From Saprospiraceae bacterium (GTDB lineage: Bacteria; Bacteroidota; Bacteroidia; Chitinophagales; Saprospiraceae), in the NCBI GenBank assembly GCA_016714985.1, contig JADKBS010000015.1, positions 62,001 to 126,000 of the forward strand: a stretch of DNA of 64,000 nucleotides. Reading direction: 5' to 3'. Made by a program: the position numbers and the translations under genes. Shown in pieces: positions 16,829-25,339 of this stretch. A model generated the notes under the pieces. It saw only the letters and a program-made list of their open reading frames with translations. It was not told where the DNA came from and did no database searches. Every line of letters begins with the position of its first letter. Positions within the stretch are counted from its first letter, which is position 1.

Positions 16829-17944
16829 ATGAAAATCATCCATGCAGTCCTTGGCAAAGCCAACCCCGAAAGGATGAACGGGGTGAACAAGGTGGCCTAC
16901 CAATTGGCGAAGACCCAACATGAAATGGGGCACGATGTCACGCTATGGGGGATAGCGAACACACTGGAGCACAACTACCCAACAAGGCCCTTCAAGACCG
17001 AGCTTTTCTTGCAATCGGCCAACAAGCTGCGCCTCGATGCTGGGATGGTGACGGCGGTAAAAGCTTTGCCAAAAGAAACGGTAGTGCATCTGCACGGTGC
17101 GTTCATACCGGAATTTTACTTATTGGCGAGGTTGCTCCGCAAACAGGGCATCGGCTATGTGTTGACCTCACATGGCGCCTTCAGTGGCTTGGCCATGAAA
17201 AAAGGCAGATTGCGCAAGCAGCTTTATTTTTCCTTGTTGGAAAAAACGATTGTGAACCAAGCCAAGGCTGTGCAGTTGCTTGGCGACCTTGAGTACAACA
17301 ACTTGGACAACCTTGCCAAAATCGGGCATAAAGTGTTGATTCCCAATGGCATGGAACTCAGCGACCTCCCCGTGCTTGATACCCGCCCTGCCAATCCCGT
17401 GCTGACTTTTGGCTTCTGTGGCCGCTTGGACAACTACTATAAGGGCCTCGACTACTTGCTGCGGGCCTTTTCGCTTTTCTTGGATAAAGGCCACCAAGCC
17501 CAGCTCGAACTCATCGGCGACGGCGGCGACCGGAGCATGCTGGAGCAGTTGGCGACGGAGCTTGGCGTTGGCAGGCAGGTCGTGTTTCATGGCGCCAAAT
17601 ATGGTGCAGAAAAATTCCGGCTGATGGCCAACGCCGATGTTTTCGTCCATACCAGCCGATCGGAGGGCTTCCCAATGGCCGTGTTGGAGGCGGCGGCACT
17701 TGGCCTGCCCTGCCTCACCAGCGAGGGGACGAACGTGAACCGCTACATCCGGCAGTACGATGCCGGCTTCCCGATGGATGGGCCGCTGGACGAACGCCGC
17801 ATTTGCGAAGCGATGGAAAAAGCCACCATTTTTTATAAAGAAAACAGGCTGATTCAGCTTGGGGCGAATGCGAAGAACATGGTGAAATCAGCATTTGATT
17901 GGCGGAAAATCAGTGAAGAATTAGTGGCTGTGTACAGCAGTTGA
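16829..17944 (+). CDS. GT4-family glycosyltransferase
   Basis: 371 residues. N-terminal acceptor half begins MKIIHAVLGKANPERMNGVN; a Gly/Asn-rich nucleotide-binding turn is followed in the C-terminal half by FGFCGRLDNYYKGLDYLL near 195. The donor-site motif SRSEGFPMAVLEAAALGLP near 276 contains the EX7E pattern of retaining GT-B enzymes. It is a cytoplasmic enzyme adding a sugar to the lipid-linked repeat unit. It lies between the flippase and a large secreted protein. Donor sugar unknown. Confidence 0.9.
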   Translation: MKIIHAVLGKANPERMNGVNKVAYQLAKTQHEMGHDVTLWGIANTLEHNYPTRPFKTELFLQSANKLRLDAGMVTAVKALPKETVVHLHGAFIPEFYLLARLLRKQGIGYVLTSHGAFSGLAMKKGRLRKQLYFSLLEKTIVNQAKAVQLLGDLEYNNLDNLAKIGHKVLIPNGMELSDLPVLDTRPANPVLTFGFCGRLDNYYKGLDYLLRAFSLFLDKGHQAQLELIGDGGDRSMLEQLATELGVGRQVVFHGAKYGAEKFRLMANADVFVHTSRSEGFPMAVLEAAALGLPCLTSEGTNVNRYIRQYDAGFPMDGPLDERRICEAMEKATIFYKENRLIQLGANAKNMVKSAFDWRKISEELVAVYSS

Positions 17945-17974
17945 ACGCTATTTGGCGGTATCCATTTTCCCAAA

Positions 17975-17991
17975 ATGGGAAATTTTCCCAT
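17975..17991 (+). terminator. Palindrome after the glycosyltransferase gene
   Basis: Perfect palindrome ATGGGAAATTTTCCCAT 31 bases after the stop codon, preceded by a second overlapping TTTTCCC/GGGAAA pair. No U-run; assigned by position only. Confidence 0.35.
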
Positions 17992-18108
17992 AAAATGAAT
18001 CAAAATTTGTTGACAAAATTCTTGTAAAGAATTGATTTTCAACTAGTTGGCGTCTGGGCTTATTTTTTGCAATCTTAACTTGCCCTTGATTTAAAACTGC
18101 GCCTTAAA

Positions 18109-21100
18109 ATGAGTCTCACTTTACAAAAACTTGAACATTCCTACATGGGGGGAAAGCCAGCATTCTGGTTGATCCTTCTTGCCATTCTCTGTTTTGGCCT
18201 CCAGCAGGCCAATGCGCTTAGTCCCACCCAAGTAAGCATCACCAACAGGTCGGGATTGAATTTCATTTTTGACCACAACAATGCTGTAAATGGGCCTCGT
18301 GCTGCCTACGTGGCCTACGAAATCAGGAATACATCCAATTTGGTTTTGACGGGCCTCACTGCCTCTCTTGGCGGTTTTGCTTCCGGCTTCTCACTTGCGG
18401 GCGGTCAGACAGCAATTCAAACCATTGGCACCTTGAACCCAAATACTTCTGTGTGGGTGTTCTGGTATGTGAGCTATCCACATACTTCCACTTCTGCCAG
18501 TACCAATTTGGTGGTAACGCTCTCAGACAGCAATCCGGGCATAGTTAGCAATAGCCTTACTTATCGTACCCGCAGCAGCGTCTCCAATTCAGCGGCTGGC
18601 CAGTTGGTGAGCATGACCATGGCTGGTGGGCTTGTTTTTGGAGATGATGTATTGGTTGACGTTACCTATGACTTGGGGAACGCAAATATATCAAGCGGTG
18701 TATTCGTTTTTTTTCAGCCCGCTGGCAACCTCGATTTCAATGCAGCCTGCTTTCAACTGATAAAAACGGAAGTAATATCCTCCACTATTTCAGCGGTAGT
18801 TCCCGTTGGTTCTACCAATACACTAAGTTTCAACGTCAACTCCGCCACGGGCGGCGGTGCAAAACAAGTCGTGGTGCGTTACAGGTTCAAGGCATCTTGC
18901 CTTGGAAGTAGCACTTTGTTGAAGCCCTATTACTGTGAAGGAAGAGTCATCAATACCAATAACAATGGTTTGAGGCACACAAACAATTACGGGGTAGTAT
19001 CCTTGAATTTGCCTGCGCTGGCACCTGATCCCTGTTCAGTGGGTAATCCCGATGATTTTGGGGTGCTCCAGAACAATATCGGTATTAACGTTGAAGGCGA
19101 CAACTGGAGTGCAGCTTGGGGTGACTACGACAACGACGGGTACCCCGACCTCTTTGTTACCACTAACGACCCGAAGCAACCAAATGCCTTGTACCGTAAT
19201 ACGGGCAGTGGCACATATAATCGGGTCAATTCTGCACCTTTTAGCGAAGATACGGCTTCTTCTTTGTCCTCCACTTGGGGCGACTACGACAACGATGGCG
19301 ACCTCGACCTTTATGTTGCCAACAACATCGGCTATGAGAATTTCCTCTATCGGAACGAGGGCGGCGGAAACTTCACAAAAATCCTTAACGACCCTATCGT
19401 CACCGACATGGGCTACTCGCACGGGGCATCTTGGGTGGATTATGACAATGACGGGTTCCTCGACATGTTCGTGACCACCTACTGGGAAACGGCCTTTAAC
19501 TTGTTGTACCACAACAACGGCGACGGCACGTTCAGCAAAGTGACCAACAACGCCATCGTGAACGAAGCTTCCCGCTCCGTATCGGGCGTATGGGGCGACT
19601 ACGACAATGACGGCCTCCAAGACCTTTTCGTGGCCAACACGGGTGGTAGGAACAACAGCCTCTACCGCAACCTTGGTGGAGGCCAGTTTGAAAAAATAAC
19701 AACTGGCAACATCGTAAACGACGGTGGCAGCAGCGTTGGGGCATCGTGGGGCGACTACAACAACGATGGAAATCTCGACCTCTTCGTAACCAATGCGGGC
19801 AACGAGCCTTGTTTTCTTTACCAGAACAATGGCGACGGCAGTTTTACCAAAATCACCAGCGGGGCAATCGTGACCGACCGAGGCGATGCGCACGGAAGCG
19901 CTTGGGCCGACTGGGACAACGACGGTGACCTCGACCTTTTCGTTGCGAGGGATGGCCGCGACAACTCGCTTTACCGCAATGATGGCGGGGGCGATTTCAC
20001 TGCCCTCTCCAATGAAATGACAAATGATGGCGGCCTTTCATTTGGCTGTGCCTGGGCCGACTACGACCGTGATGGCGACCTTGACCTCGTGGTTGCCAAC
20101 CGCAAGGGCACGGGCAATTTTTTCTACCGGAACGACAGGGGCGCCTGTAAAAACTGGGTCTCTGTTAAGTTGGCAGGCACAATTTCCAACAAATCGGCCA
20201 TTGGAGCCAGAGTGTCGCTTACCGCCACCATCAATGGCAAAACGGTTACGCAGACCCGGGAAGTGACGGCCCAGTCGGGCGGCGGTATTGGTGGCCAAAA
20301 CGAGATGGTGCTGAACTTTGGCCTTGGAAATGCTACAGTTGTCAACTCGATTGTCGTTGAATGGCCATCGGGCTATAGCCAGTCATTGGCCAACCAGCCC
20401 ATCAATCGCCGCTTGAACATCACCGAGGACAACGCCGCCGAAGTAAGCGGAAGGGTCTATTGGGAGGAGAACATCAACTGTAACGGTGGCCTGCCAACTC
20501 CGCCACTTGCAAGCCAGACAGCAACCTATCGCACGGCGCAGGCGGGCAATTGGTCTTCTTCTTCGACCTGGGTTGGAGGCAATATTCCTCCTTTTGTTTC
20601 CATCAATAACCTTAGTATCAGTATCGAACATGATGTTACGATTCCCAATGGCAATATCTTTATTACTGGAAGCAATACGAGAATCTGGGTTACCAATGCC
20701 AAGTTGACACTTGTGAATGGCAACCTGACCATGGAAAGGGGTATGTTGAGCCTGTTGGGGGCCAATTTTGAAATGCGCAACGGAAACTTTGACATTACCA
20801 ACGTCAACGCAAGGTTTGTGGTGGTCAAGAGTAGTGTATCCGTTACAGGCAACCACTACAGCGTCGGAAGGAAGCGTTGGGAAGATGCCTGCTTCCAACT
20901 AACGGGCAGCTACAACAATGGCGGCACCGATACCCTTCAAAACGTGAAAATGCAAGTGGGTGGGAATTTCCAGAACTATATCGCTGGAGTTATGGTCATC
21001 AACGAGGCCAAGATACACGTCACCAATGGAGGCTTTCAGAATATTGCTCCAGCAGTTTGCAAGGGAAGTGGCTTGACGGTTTGGCTTGACAATGGGAATA

Positions 21101-22563
21101 TCCAGAACTGGTCCAATTGGACCACAACCATCGCTCAATATTGCACACCATCCTGGGCCAATCCAGTTGGTGTAGCTGGATACTTGCCTCCTTCCAAGGA
21201 CTGCGCTACGATTGCGGCGCAATTTGTTGACGACCCTTGCACTGTCGTTCCCAACACGGCAAACCGAAAAGGGATTCCCTTTGCCAAAGTGGTGTTCCAA
21301 CCCGGCAATGTTACCGTGTTTGCAGATGAAAACGGTTATTATTCCGCCTATTTGCCGACAGGCAGCTATACCGCCCAGGAATACCCTGGGGACAACTACA
21401 AGCCTGCTTGCCCAAACAGTGCGGGTACCCGAAGCGTGGTCATAACTGGTCCAGGCCAACAACTTCGGAACATGGACTTCGGCAATGAGCCAAGGGAAAT
21501 GGCCCCAGACCTTTTGACCCAAATCGTCATTGCAGCGCACCGCATCGGCGGCAACAACCTCTTGTTGGTCAACTACAAAAACATGGGCACTGCTGCCTCC
21601 GAGAATACGATTTTGGAGGTGACCTTGCCATCGGAATTGGAGATTCAGCATACCTCTTTGCCAAGCTTGCAAGCCAAGTCTCAGACCTTGGCCTTTGACT
21701 TGGGCACTTTGAATACCAATGCTGGCGGGGTATTGTACATATCTTATACGATTGGCTTGGCGACCCCAGTGGGCTTGGATTTGGAAGTGGCTTCTGTCAT
21801 CTCCGGAAAATTTGATGATATTGATATCACCAACAACGCCTCCTCGGACAGGTCGTTCACGGTTGCCTCATTTGACCCGAACGATATTGCGGTCAGTCCG
21901 GCCCGTTTTTTCAAAAAAGAAGAATGGCTGAAGTATAAAATCAGGTTCCAGAACGTAGGGAATATCCCTGCTTCGCAAATCAGGGTGGAAGACGAGCTTC
22001 CTGCTGGACTGGACGTATCCAGCTTGGAAATGGGCACAGTCAGCCACAATTACAAATTGCAAATCGAGGGCCGTAAGTTGGTCTGGATTTTCCCGAACAT
22101 CAACCTTGCGGATAGCCTTTCGAACGAGCCAGAGAGCCATGGATTCATCACCTTCCGCATCAAGGCGCAAGAAGGCATGTCCATTGGCGACCGCTTGAAA
22201 AACCGTGCGGCTATCTACTTCGACAACCTCGAACCCGTCATCACCAACACGGTCGAGAACGTGCTGACCGAAGAAATCTTGAAGGAGACCCGTGCTGCCG
22301 CAAAACCACTGCAACTGTTCCCGAATCCATCTGGCGGTAAATTAGTGGTGCAGTCTTACGACTTGGACTTAGAGCCGGAAACCTTTTTCGTCGAAATCAG
22401 CGTGTTCGACCATTTTGGGAAGCAGGTATTCGGCACGACCAATATTGCTGACCAACGCCCAGAATTTTACCTCCACTTCCTGACCAACGGCCATTACATG
22501 GTGAAGGCCCTGGACAGCAAAGGCAAGTCCTATTTCGGCAAATTGGTGCTGATGAAGAATTAA
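18109..22563 (+). CDS. Giant T9SS-exported FG-GAP/UnbV surface protein
   Basis: 1484 residues. The hydrophobic stretch near 19-35 (FWLILLAILCFGLQQANA) is the signal peptide. About residues 315-690 are seven or eight FG-GAP/VCBS blades (WGDYDNDGYPDLFV, each with a DxDxDG calcium site). About 690-765 form an ASPIC/UnbV domain (GARVSLT... to VEWPSGYSQSL). About 805-1000 are beta-strand-rich solenoid-like repeats (ISIEHDVTIPNGNIF). About 1045-1130 resemble an SdrD B-like/carboxypeptidase-regulatory fold. About 1130-1390 contain DUF11/DUF7619-like repeats (SFDPNDIAVSP, IRFQNVGNIPAS). The last ~80 residues are a Por-type T9SS tail (QLFPNPSGGKLVV). Likely a calcium-binding adhesin placed on the surface or in the polysaccharide matrix; it lies inside the polysaccharide locus. 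Confidence 0.88.
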   Translation: MSLTLQKLEHSYMGGKPAFWLILLAILCFGLQQANALSPTQVSITNRSGLNFIFDHNNAVNGPRAAYVAYEIRNTSNLVLTGLTASLGGFASGFSLAGGQTAIQTIGTLNPNTSVWVFWYVSYPHTSTSASTNLVVTLSDSNPGIVSNSLTYRTRSSVSNSAAGQLVSMTMAGGLVFGDDVLVDVTYDLGNANISSGVFVFFQPAGNLDFNAACFQLIKTEVISSTISAVVPVGSTNTLSFNVNSATGGGAKQVVVRYRFKASCLGSSTLLKPYYCEGRVINTNNNGLRHTNNYGVVSLNLPALAPDPCSVGNPDDFGVLQNNIGINVEGDNWSAAWGDYDNDGYPDLFVTTNDPKQPNALYRNTGSGTYNRVNSAPFSEDTASSLSSTWGDYDNDGDLDLYVANNIGYENFLYRNEGGGNFTKILNDPIVTDMGYSHGASWVDYDNDGFLDMFVTTYWETAFNLLYHNNGDGTFSKVTNNAIVNEASRSVSGVWGDYDNDGLQDLFVANTGGRNNSLYRNLGGGQFEKITTGNIVNDGGSSVGASWGDYNNDGNLDLFVTNAGNEPCFLYQNNGDGSFTKITSGAIVTDRGDAHGSAWADWDNDGDLDLFVARDGRDNSLYRNDGGGDFTALSNEMTNDGGLSFGCAWADYDRDGDLDLVVANRKGTGNFFYRNDRGACKNWVSVKLAGTISNKSAIGARVSLTATINGKTVTQTREVTAQSGGGIGGQNEMVLNFGLGNATVVNSIVVEWPSGYSQSLANQPINRRLNITEDNAAEVSGRVYWEENINCNGGLPTPPLASQTATYRTAQAGNWSSSSTWVGGNIPPFVSINNLSISIEHDVTIPNGNIFITGSNTRIWVTNAKLTLVNGNLTMERGMLSLLGANFEMRNGNFDITNVNARFVVVKSSVSVTGNHYSVGRKRWEDACFQLTGSYNNGGTDTLQNVKMQVGGNFQNYIAGVMVINEAKIHVTNGGFQNIAPAVCKGSGLTVWLDNGNIQNWSNWTTTIAQYCTPSWANPVGVAGYLPPSKDCATIAAQFVDDPCTVVPNTANRKGIPFAKVVFQPGNVTVFADENGYYSAYLPTGSYTAQEYPGDNYKPACPNSAGTRSVVITGPGQQLRNMDFGNEPREMAPDLLTQIVIAAHRIGGNNLLLVNYKNMGTAASENTILEVTLPSELEIQHTSLPSLQAKSQTLAFDLGTLNTNAGGVLYISYTIGLATPVGLDLEVASVISGKFDDIDITNNASSDRSFTVASFDPNDIAVSPARFFKKEEWLKYKIRFQNVGNIPASQIRVEDELPAGLDVSSLEMGTVSHNYKLQIEGRKLVWIFPNINLADSLSNEPESHGFITFRIKAQEGMSIGDRLKNRAAIYFDNLEPVITNTVENVLTEEILKETRAAAKPLQLFPNPSGGKLVVQSYDLDLEPETFFVEISVFDHFGKQVFGTTNIADQRPEFYLHFLTNGHYMVKALDSKGKSYFGKLVLMKN

Positions 22564-22664
22564 CTTGACTTTTTCCATTCTTAAATAGGCTTTCCAATTA
22601 AGCCACCACCCTTCCCATTTTGGGAATTAATTGTAAGAACATCTAAACACAAGAACATTAAAGC

Positions 22665-22702
22665 AAGGCTAACTCATTGACAAACAGTGGGTTGGCCTTT
22701 TT
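22665..22702 (+). terminator. Intrinsic terminator after the FG-GAP gene
   Basis: AAGGCTAAC (from 22665) and GTTGGCCTT with one mismatch, followed by a T-run; about 100 bases after the stop at 22563. Confidence 0.55.
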
Positions 22703-22726
22703 CTGTTTTGTTGGCATTTTAATGGT

Positions 22727-22753
22727 TTCTGAAACCTGAAACCTGAAACCTAC
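22727..22753. repeat. Word array, unit CTGAAAC
   Basis: Three copies of CTGAAAC(C) ending 14 bases before the ATG at 22768. The same word family as the array at 12926-12979. Confidence 0.75.
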
Positions 22754-22767
22754 AACCCTTTCAGCCC

Positions 22768-24021
22768 ATGTATCGAAACAAGGCCATGCTCAACAGTATC
22801 ATCCTCCTGCTCACCTTGAGGATTATGAGCTATTTCACCTTGTTCCCCGAATCGGTGCTGCTTACCCAAGCCACCAAGATAGGGTTGCTCATTGCGCTAA
22901 CTTTCACGGCCTTGCTCCTGCTAAAGTCGCTGCGCAACAAGCACAGCGGCTTCAATTTTGCCTACGGCAGCCTTTCGCCCTTGGTGCTTTACGGCACTTA
23001 CCTGCTGTTGGGCGTGCTGTCTGTCGGATGGGCATCGCTACCCTATTATTCCATGCTGCAATTGGGCATGGTGATAGAGGCACTTGCTTTTGCATGGCTT
23101 TTCATGCAACTCCTTACTTATTACAATGCAGTGAGTGATGGCCACGCCCGTTTCTCCCATGTTTTTGGAAGGGCGACCCTAATCATTGGGCTTGGGTTCC
23201 TCGCTGGGTGGTTCCTCGACCCCGATACTTTTTCCCGCATGACCCATGCAGGCGAGGTGGCGAGGCTCGGTGGCATCATCATCAATCCGAATGAACTTGG
23301 CATGTTGGCGGTACTTGGCAGCGCAATGGGCTACAAGGAACTACTGGACAAAGGATCTAAGTACCACAACATGCTGTTAATCATCGTCAGTGTTGCTGTG
23401 CTCTTGCTGACGCAATCCCGCTCGTCCTTATCGGCCTTCCTGTTGGTCTCGGCGCTGTTTGTGCTCTGGCTGGGCAATCTTCGGGTCATTACCCTATCTG
23501 TGGTTGGGGTGGTGTTAGTGCTGCCTTTCCTGTTTCATTCCATCATCCTGAAACAAGGCGACATGGAGGAGGTGATGAGCATGACCGGGCGGCTGCCTTT
23601 CTGGGAAGACTTGCTTACCGATGGCTTTACCAAGCGGCCACTGTTCGGTTACGGCTTCATGTGCGTAGCCGAAGGTGAATATTTCGAGAGCATCCATTCC
23701 TACACAGCCAAGATGACGCACAACACTTTTATCCAAGTGTTGCTAAACCTTGGCCTGGCGGGCATTTTCGTCTGCTTCCTGCAAATGATAGCCACTTTTT
23801 TTGCCATTGGCAACAGCTCAGATGCCTACCACCGCAGGCTCGCCGTGATGATGCTCATCCCGTTGTTCATCAACTCGCTCACCGAGTTTGGCATCTTCGG
23901 CGAATCCAACTATGGCATCCAGTTCTACCAGCTGCTCATCCTGTTTTTTGTGGTGAAAACAGTGCCCGTCACGCATACAAGGCCAATTCATTATGGAACC
24001 ACAAATACTGTACTCACATGA
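22768..24021 (+). CDS. O-antigen polymerase/ligase-like membrane protein (Wzy/WaaL type)
   Basis: 417 residues with about eleven membrane helices and a large periplasmic loop between about 255 and 320. The helix LTQSRSSLSAFLLV near 213 and the segment FGYGFMCVAEGEY...MTHNTFIQVLLNLG (near 290-328) are typical of the O-antigen ligase/polymerase superfamily (Wzy_C). In this setting it would polymerise repeat units delivered by the flippase, or ligate the finished chain. Its stop codon overlaps the start of the next gene by 4 bases (ATGA at 24018-24021), so the two are translationally coupled. Confidence 0.88.
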   Translation: MYRNKAMLNSIILLLTLRIMSYFTLFPESVLLTQATKIGLLIALTFTALLLLKSLRNKHSGFNFAYGSLSPLVLYGTYLLLGVLSVGWASLPYYSMLQLGMVIEALAFAWLFMQLLTYYNAVSDGHARFSHVFGRATLIIGLGFLAGWFLDPDTFSRMTHAGEVARLGGIIINPNELGMLAVLGSAMGYKELLDKGSKYHNMLLIIVSVAVLLLTQSRSSLSAFLLVSALFVLWLGNLRVITLSVVGVVLVLPFLFHSIILKQGDMEEVMSMTGRLPFWEDLLTDGFTKRPLFGYGFMCVAEGEYFESIHSYTAKMTHNTFIQVLLNLGLAGIFVCFLQMIATFFAIGNSSDAYHRRLAVMMLIPLFINSLTEFGIFGESNYGIQFYQLLILFFVVKTVPVTHTRPIHYGTTNTVLT

Positions 24022-25280
24022 GCGGCCCACAACTGAATGACAAGGAGGTGCTCGCCAAAATCTTCTTTCCAAACCAGCCTAAAGAAGTGGCTATCTTGCC
24101 ATACACCAACGGCCTGCCTATTGCTGGTTCCGCCATCGCCTTCGGTAAAAAACCAGCGCTTGTAGGCTTTCATTGCCACAGTTTTGGCTACATCAACAAC
24201 CCCGATGGCACGGTACGCTGGCTCTATCCATTGGGCAACCGACAAGCCCCTTTCCTACGGCTGTACAGTGGCGCAGGCTTGCGGAGCAATGCCTTGAAAG
24301 CAGGTTTCAAAACAGCTTTTTCTTTTGGGTTGGAAAGCTGGGTGCGATCGGGCATCCTGCACGTTTTTTTTAAGGATGAAAAACCATTGGACGGCATGCT
24401 CGGCCTGTTCAACTCGGAGAATTTGGCCATCTTCACGGGCACGAGGGGCGAAAACCGTAAGGCCGTTTTTTTGCTGGAAAATGAAAAAGGTAACCATTGG
24501 TTCTGCAAGCTGCCACTCACCGAAGCGGCTCAGGCTTTAGTGGCCAATGAACAAAAAACACTCACCGAAATAGCTGACCTAAAACTACAGAAAATGGTGG
24601 TGCCAATGGCCAAGCCATTTGGCAGTGGGCTGATGGTTTCTGATGTAAAACCAGCTAAGGCAAAAAGCAGCAACGAGCTACTGCCACTGCATTTTGAGGC
24701 ACTTGCCGAGCTATCCGATTTGAGCTTGGAACTCCAACCCTTGGCCGACTATTACTTTTTGCGGGAGATTAGGCAACACCTCAACGAACTCATCGAGCAG
24801 CCCATCCACCCCGATTTCGATTTTGAGACGGTTCAAAGGGTCATTGCCAACCTGCAGGGACTCAGTGGTAAGCTGGATGCAAACCGGTTGGTGCCCACTA
24901 CCCTTGCCCACGGCGACTTCACGCCCTGGAACATGTACCTCAGCCATGAAAAACTGCATGTCTTTGATTGGGAGCTTTCGGAGCGCCTGCCCATGCTTTA
25001 CGATGCTTTTCATTTCGTATTCCAGACAGGTGTATTGGTGAAAAAACTGCCTGCCACAGCCATCCATGAAGCTGTTTTTTCGATGAAAAACCATCCCAAA
25101 TTCACGCCACTCCTGGAACAGCAACCGACAAGTTTCGATTTTCTTTATCAGCTTTATTTACTTCGCAACATCAGCTACTACCTCTTGAAATACCTACGGC
25201 AGGACGCACTTCACATGCAGGCGCATTGGCAATTGGCAGCATGGGATTCGGCTTTGACTTATTTTTTAAATTTAGATTAG
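24018..25280 (+). CDS. Aminoglycoside-phosphotransferase-fold kinase, coupled to the polymerase gene
   Basis: 420 residues. The C-terminal half carries the catalytic loop LAHGDFTPWNMYL (near 297, HGD..N) and the metal-binding VFDWEL (near 315), the Brenner and DFG-like motifs of the APH/choline-kinase fold. The N-terminal half (about 1-200) is less conserved and includes LYSGAGLRSNALK. The family phosphorylates small molecules or sugars with ATP. Placed directly behind a polymerase in a polysaccharide locus, it more likely modifies a glycan or precursor than an antibiotic; this is inference. Starts inside the stop codon of 22768-24021. Its own stop codon lies inside the operator-like palindrome of the next gene. 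Confidence 0.8.
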   Translation: MSGPQLNDKEVLAKIFFPNQPKEVAILPYTNGLPIAGSAIAFGKKPALVGFHCHSFGYINNPDGTVRWLYPLGNRQAPFLRLYSGAGLRSNALKAGFKTAFSFGLESWVRSGILHVFFKDEKPLDGMLGLFNSENLAIFTGTRGENRKAVFLLENEKGNHWFCKLPLTEAAQALVANEQKTLTEIADLKLQKMVVPMAKPFGSGLMVSDVKPAKAKSSNELLPLHFEALAELSDLSLELQPLADYYFLREIRQHLNELIEQPIHPDFDFETVQRVIANLQGLSGKLDANRLVPTTLAHGDFTPWNMYLSHEKLHVFDWELSERLPMLYDAFHFVFQTGVLVKKLPATAIHEAVFSMKNHPKFTPLLEQQPTSFDFLYQLYLLRNISYYLLKYLRQDALHMQAHWQLAAWDSALTYFLNLD

Positions 25281-25286
25281 TCTAAA
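25271..25286. promoter_or_regulatory. DtxR/IdeR-type operator-like palindrome
   Basis: TTTAGATTAGTCTAAA, a 16-base inverted repeat (TTTAGA, TTAG, TCTAAA) resembling the iron-box type TTAG..TAG.CTAA recognised by DtxR-family metal repressors. It lies 26 bases upstream of a TATTTTTG -7 element, where a bound repressor would cover the -33 region of the TonB-receptor promoter. It overlaps the stop codon of the previous gene. Confidence 0.55.
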
Positions 25287-25312
25287 AATATTTTAATAGA
25301 CAATTAATTTTA

Positions 25313-25320
25313 TATTTTTG
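25313..25320 (+). promoter_or_regulatory. Bacteroidota -7 promoter element TATTTTTG
   Basis: Exact TAnnTTTG match 20 bases upstream of the TonB-receptor ATG; no clear -33 TTG, in keeping with a regulated promoter. Confidence 0.55.
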
Positions 25321-25339
25321 CGGCAATAGAGATTGTATT

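Noticed and set aside
24018..25280. Antibiotic-resistance phosphotransferase
   Set aside because: The fold is shared, but the coupling to a polysaccharide polymerase and the unlike N-terminal half argue against a drug-modifying enzyme.
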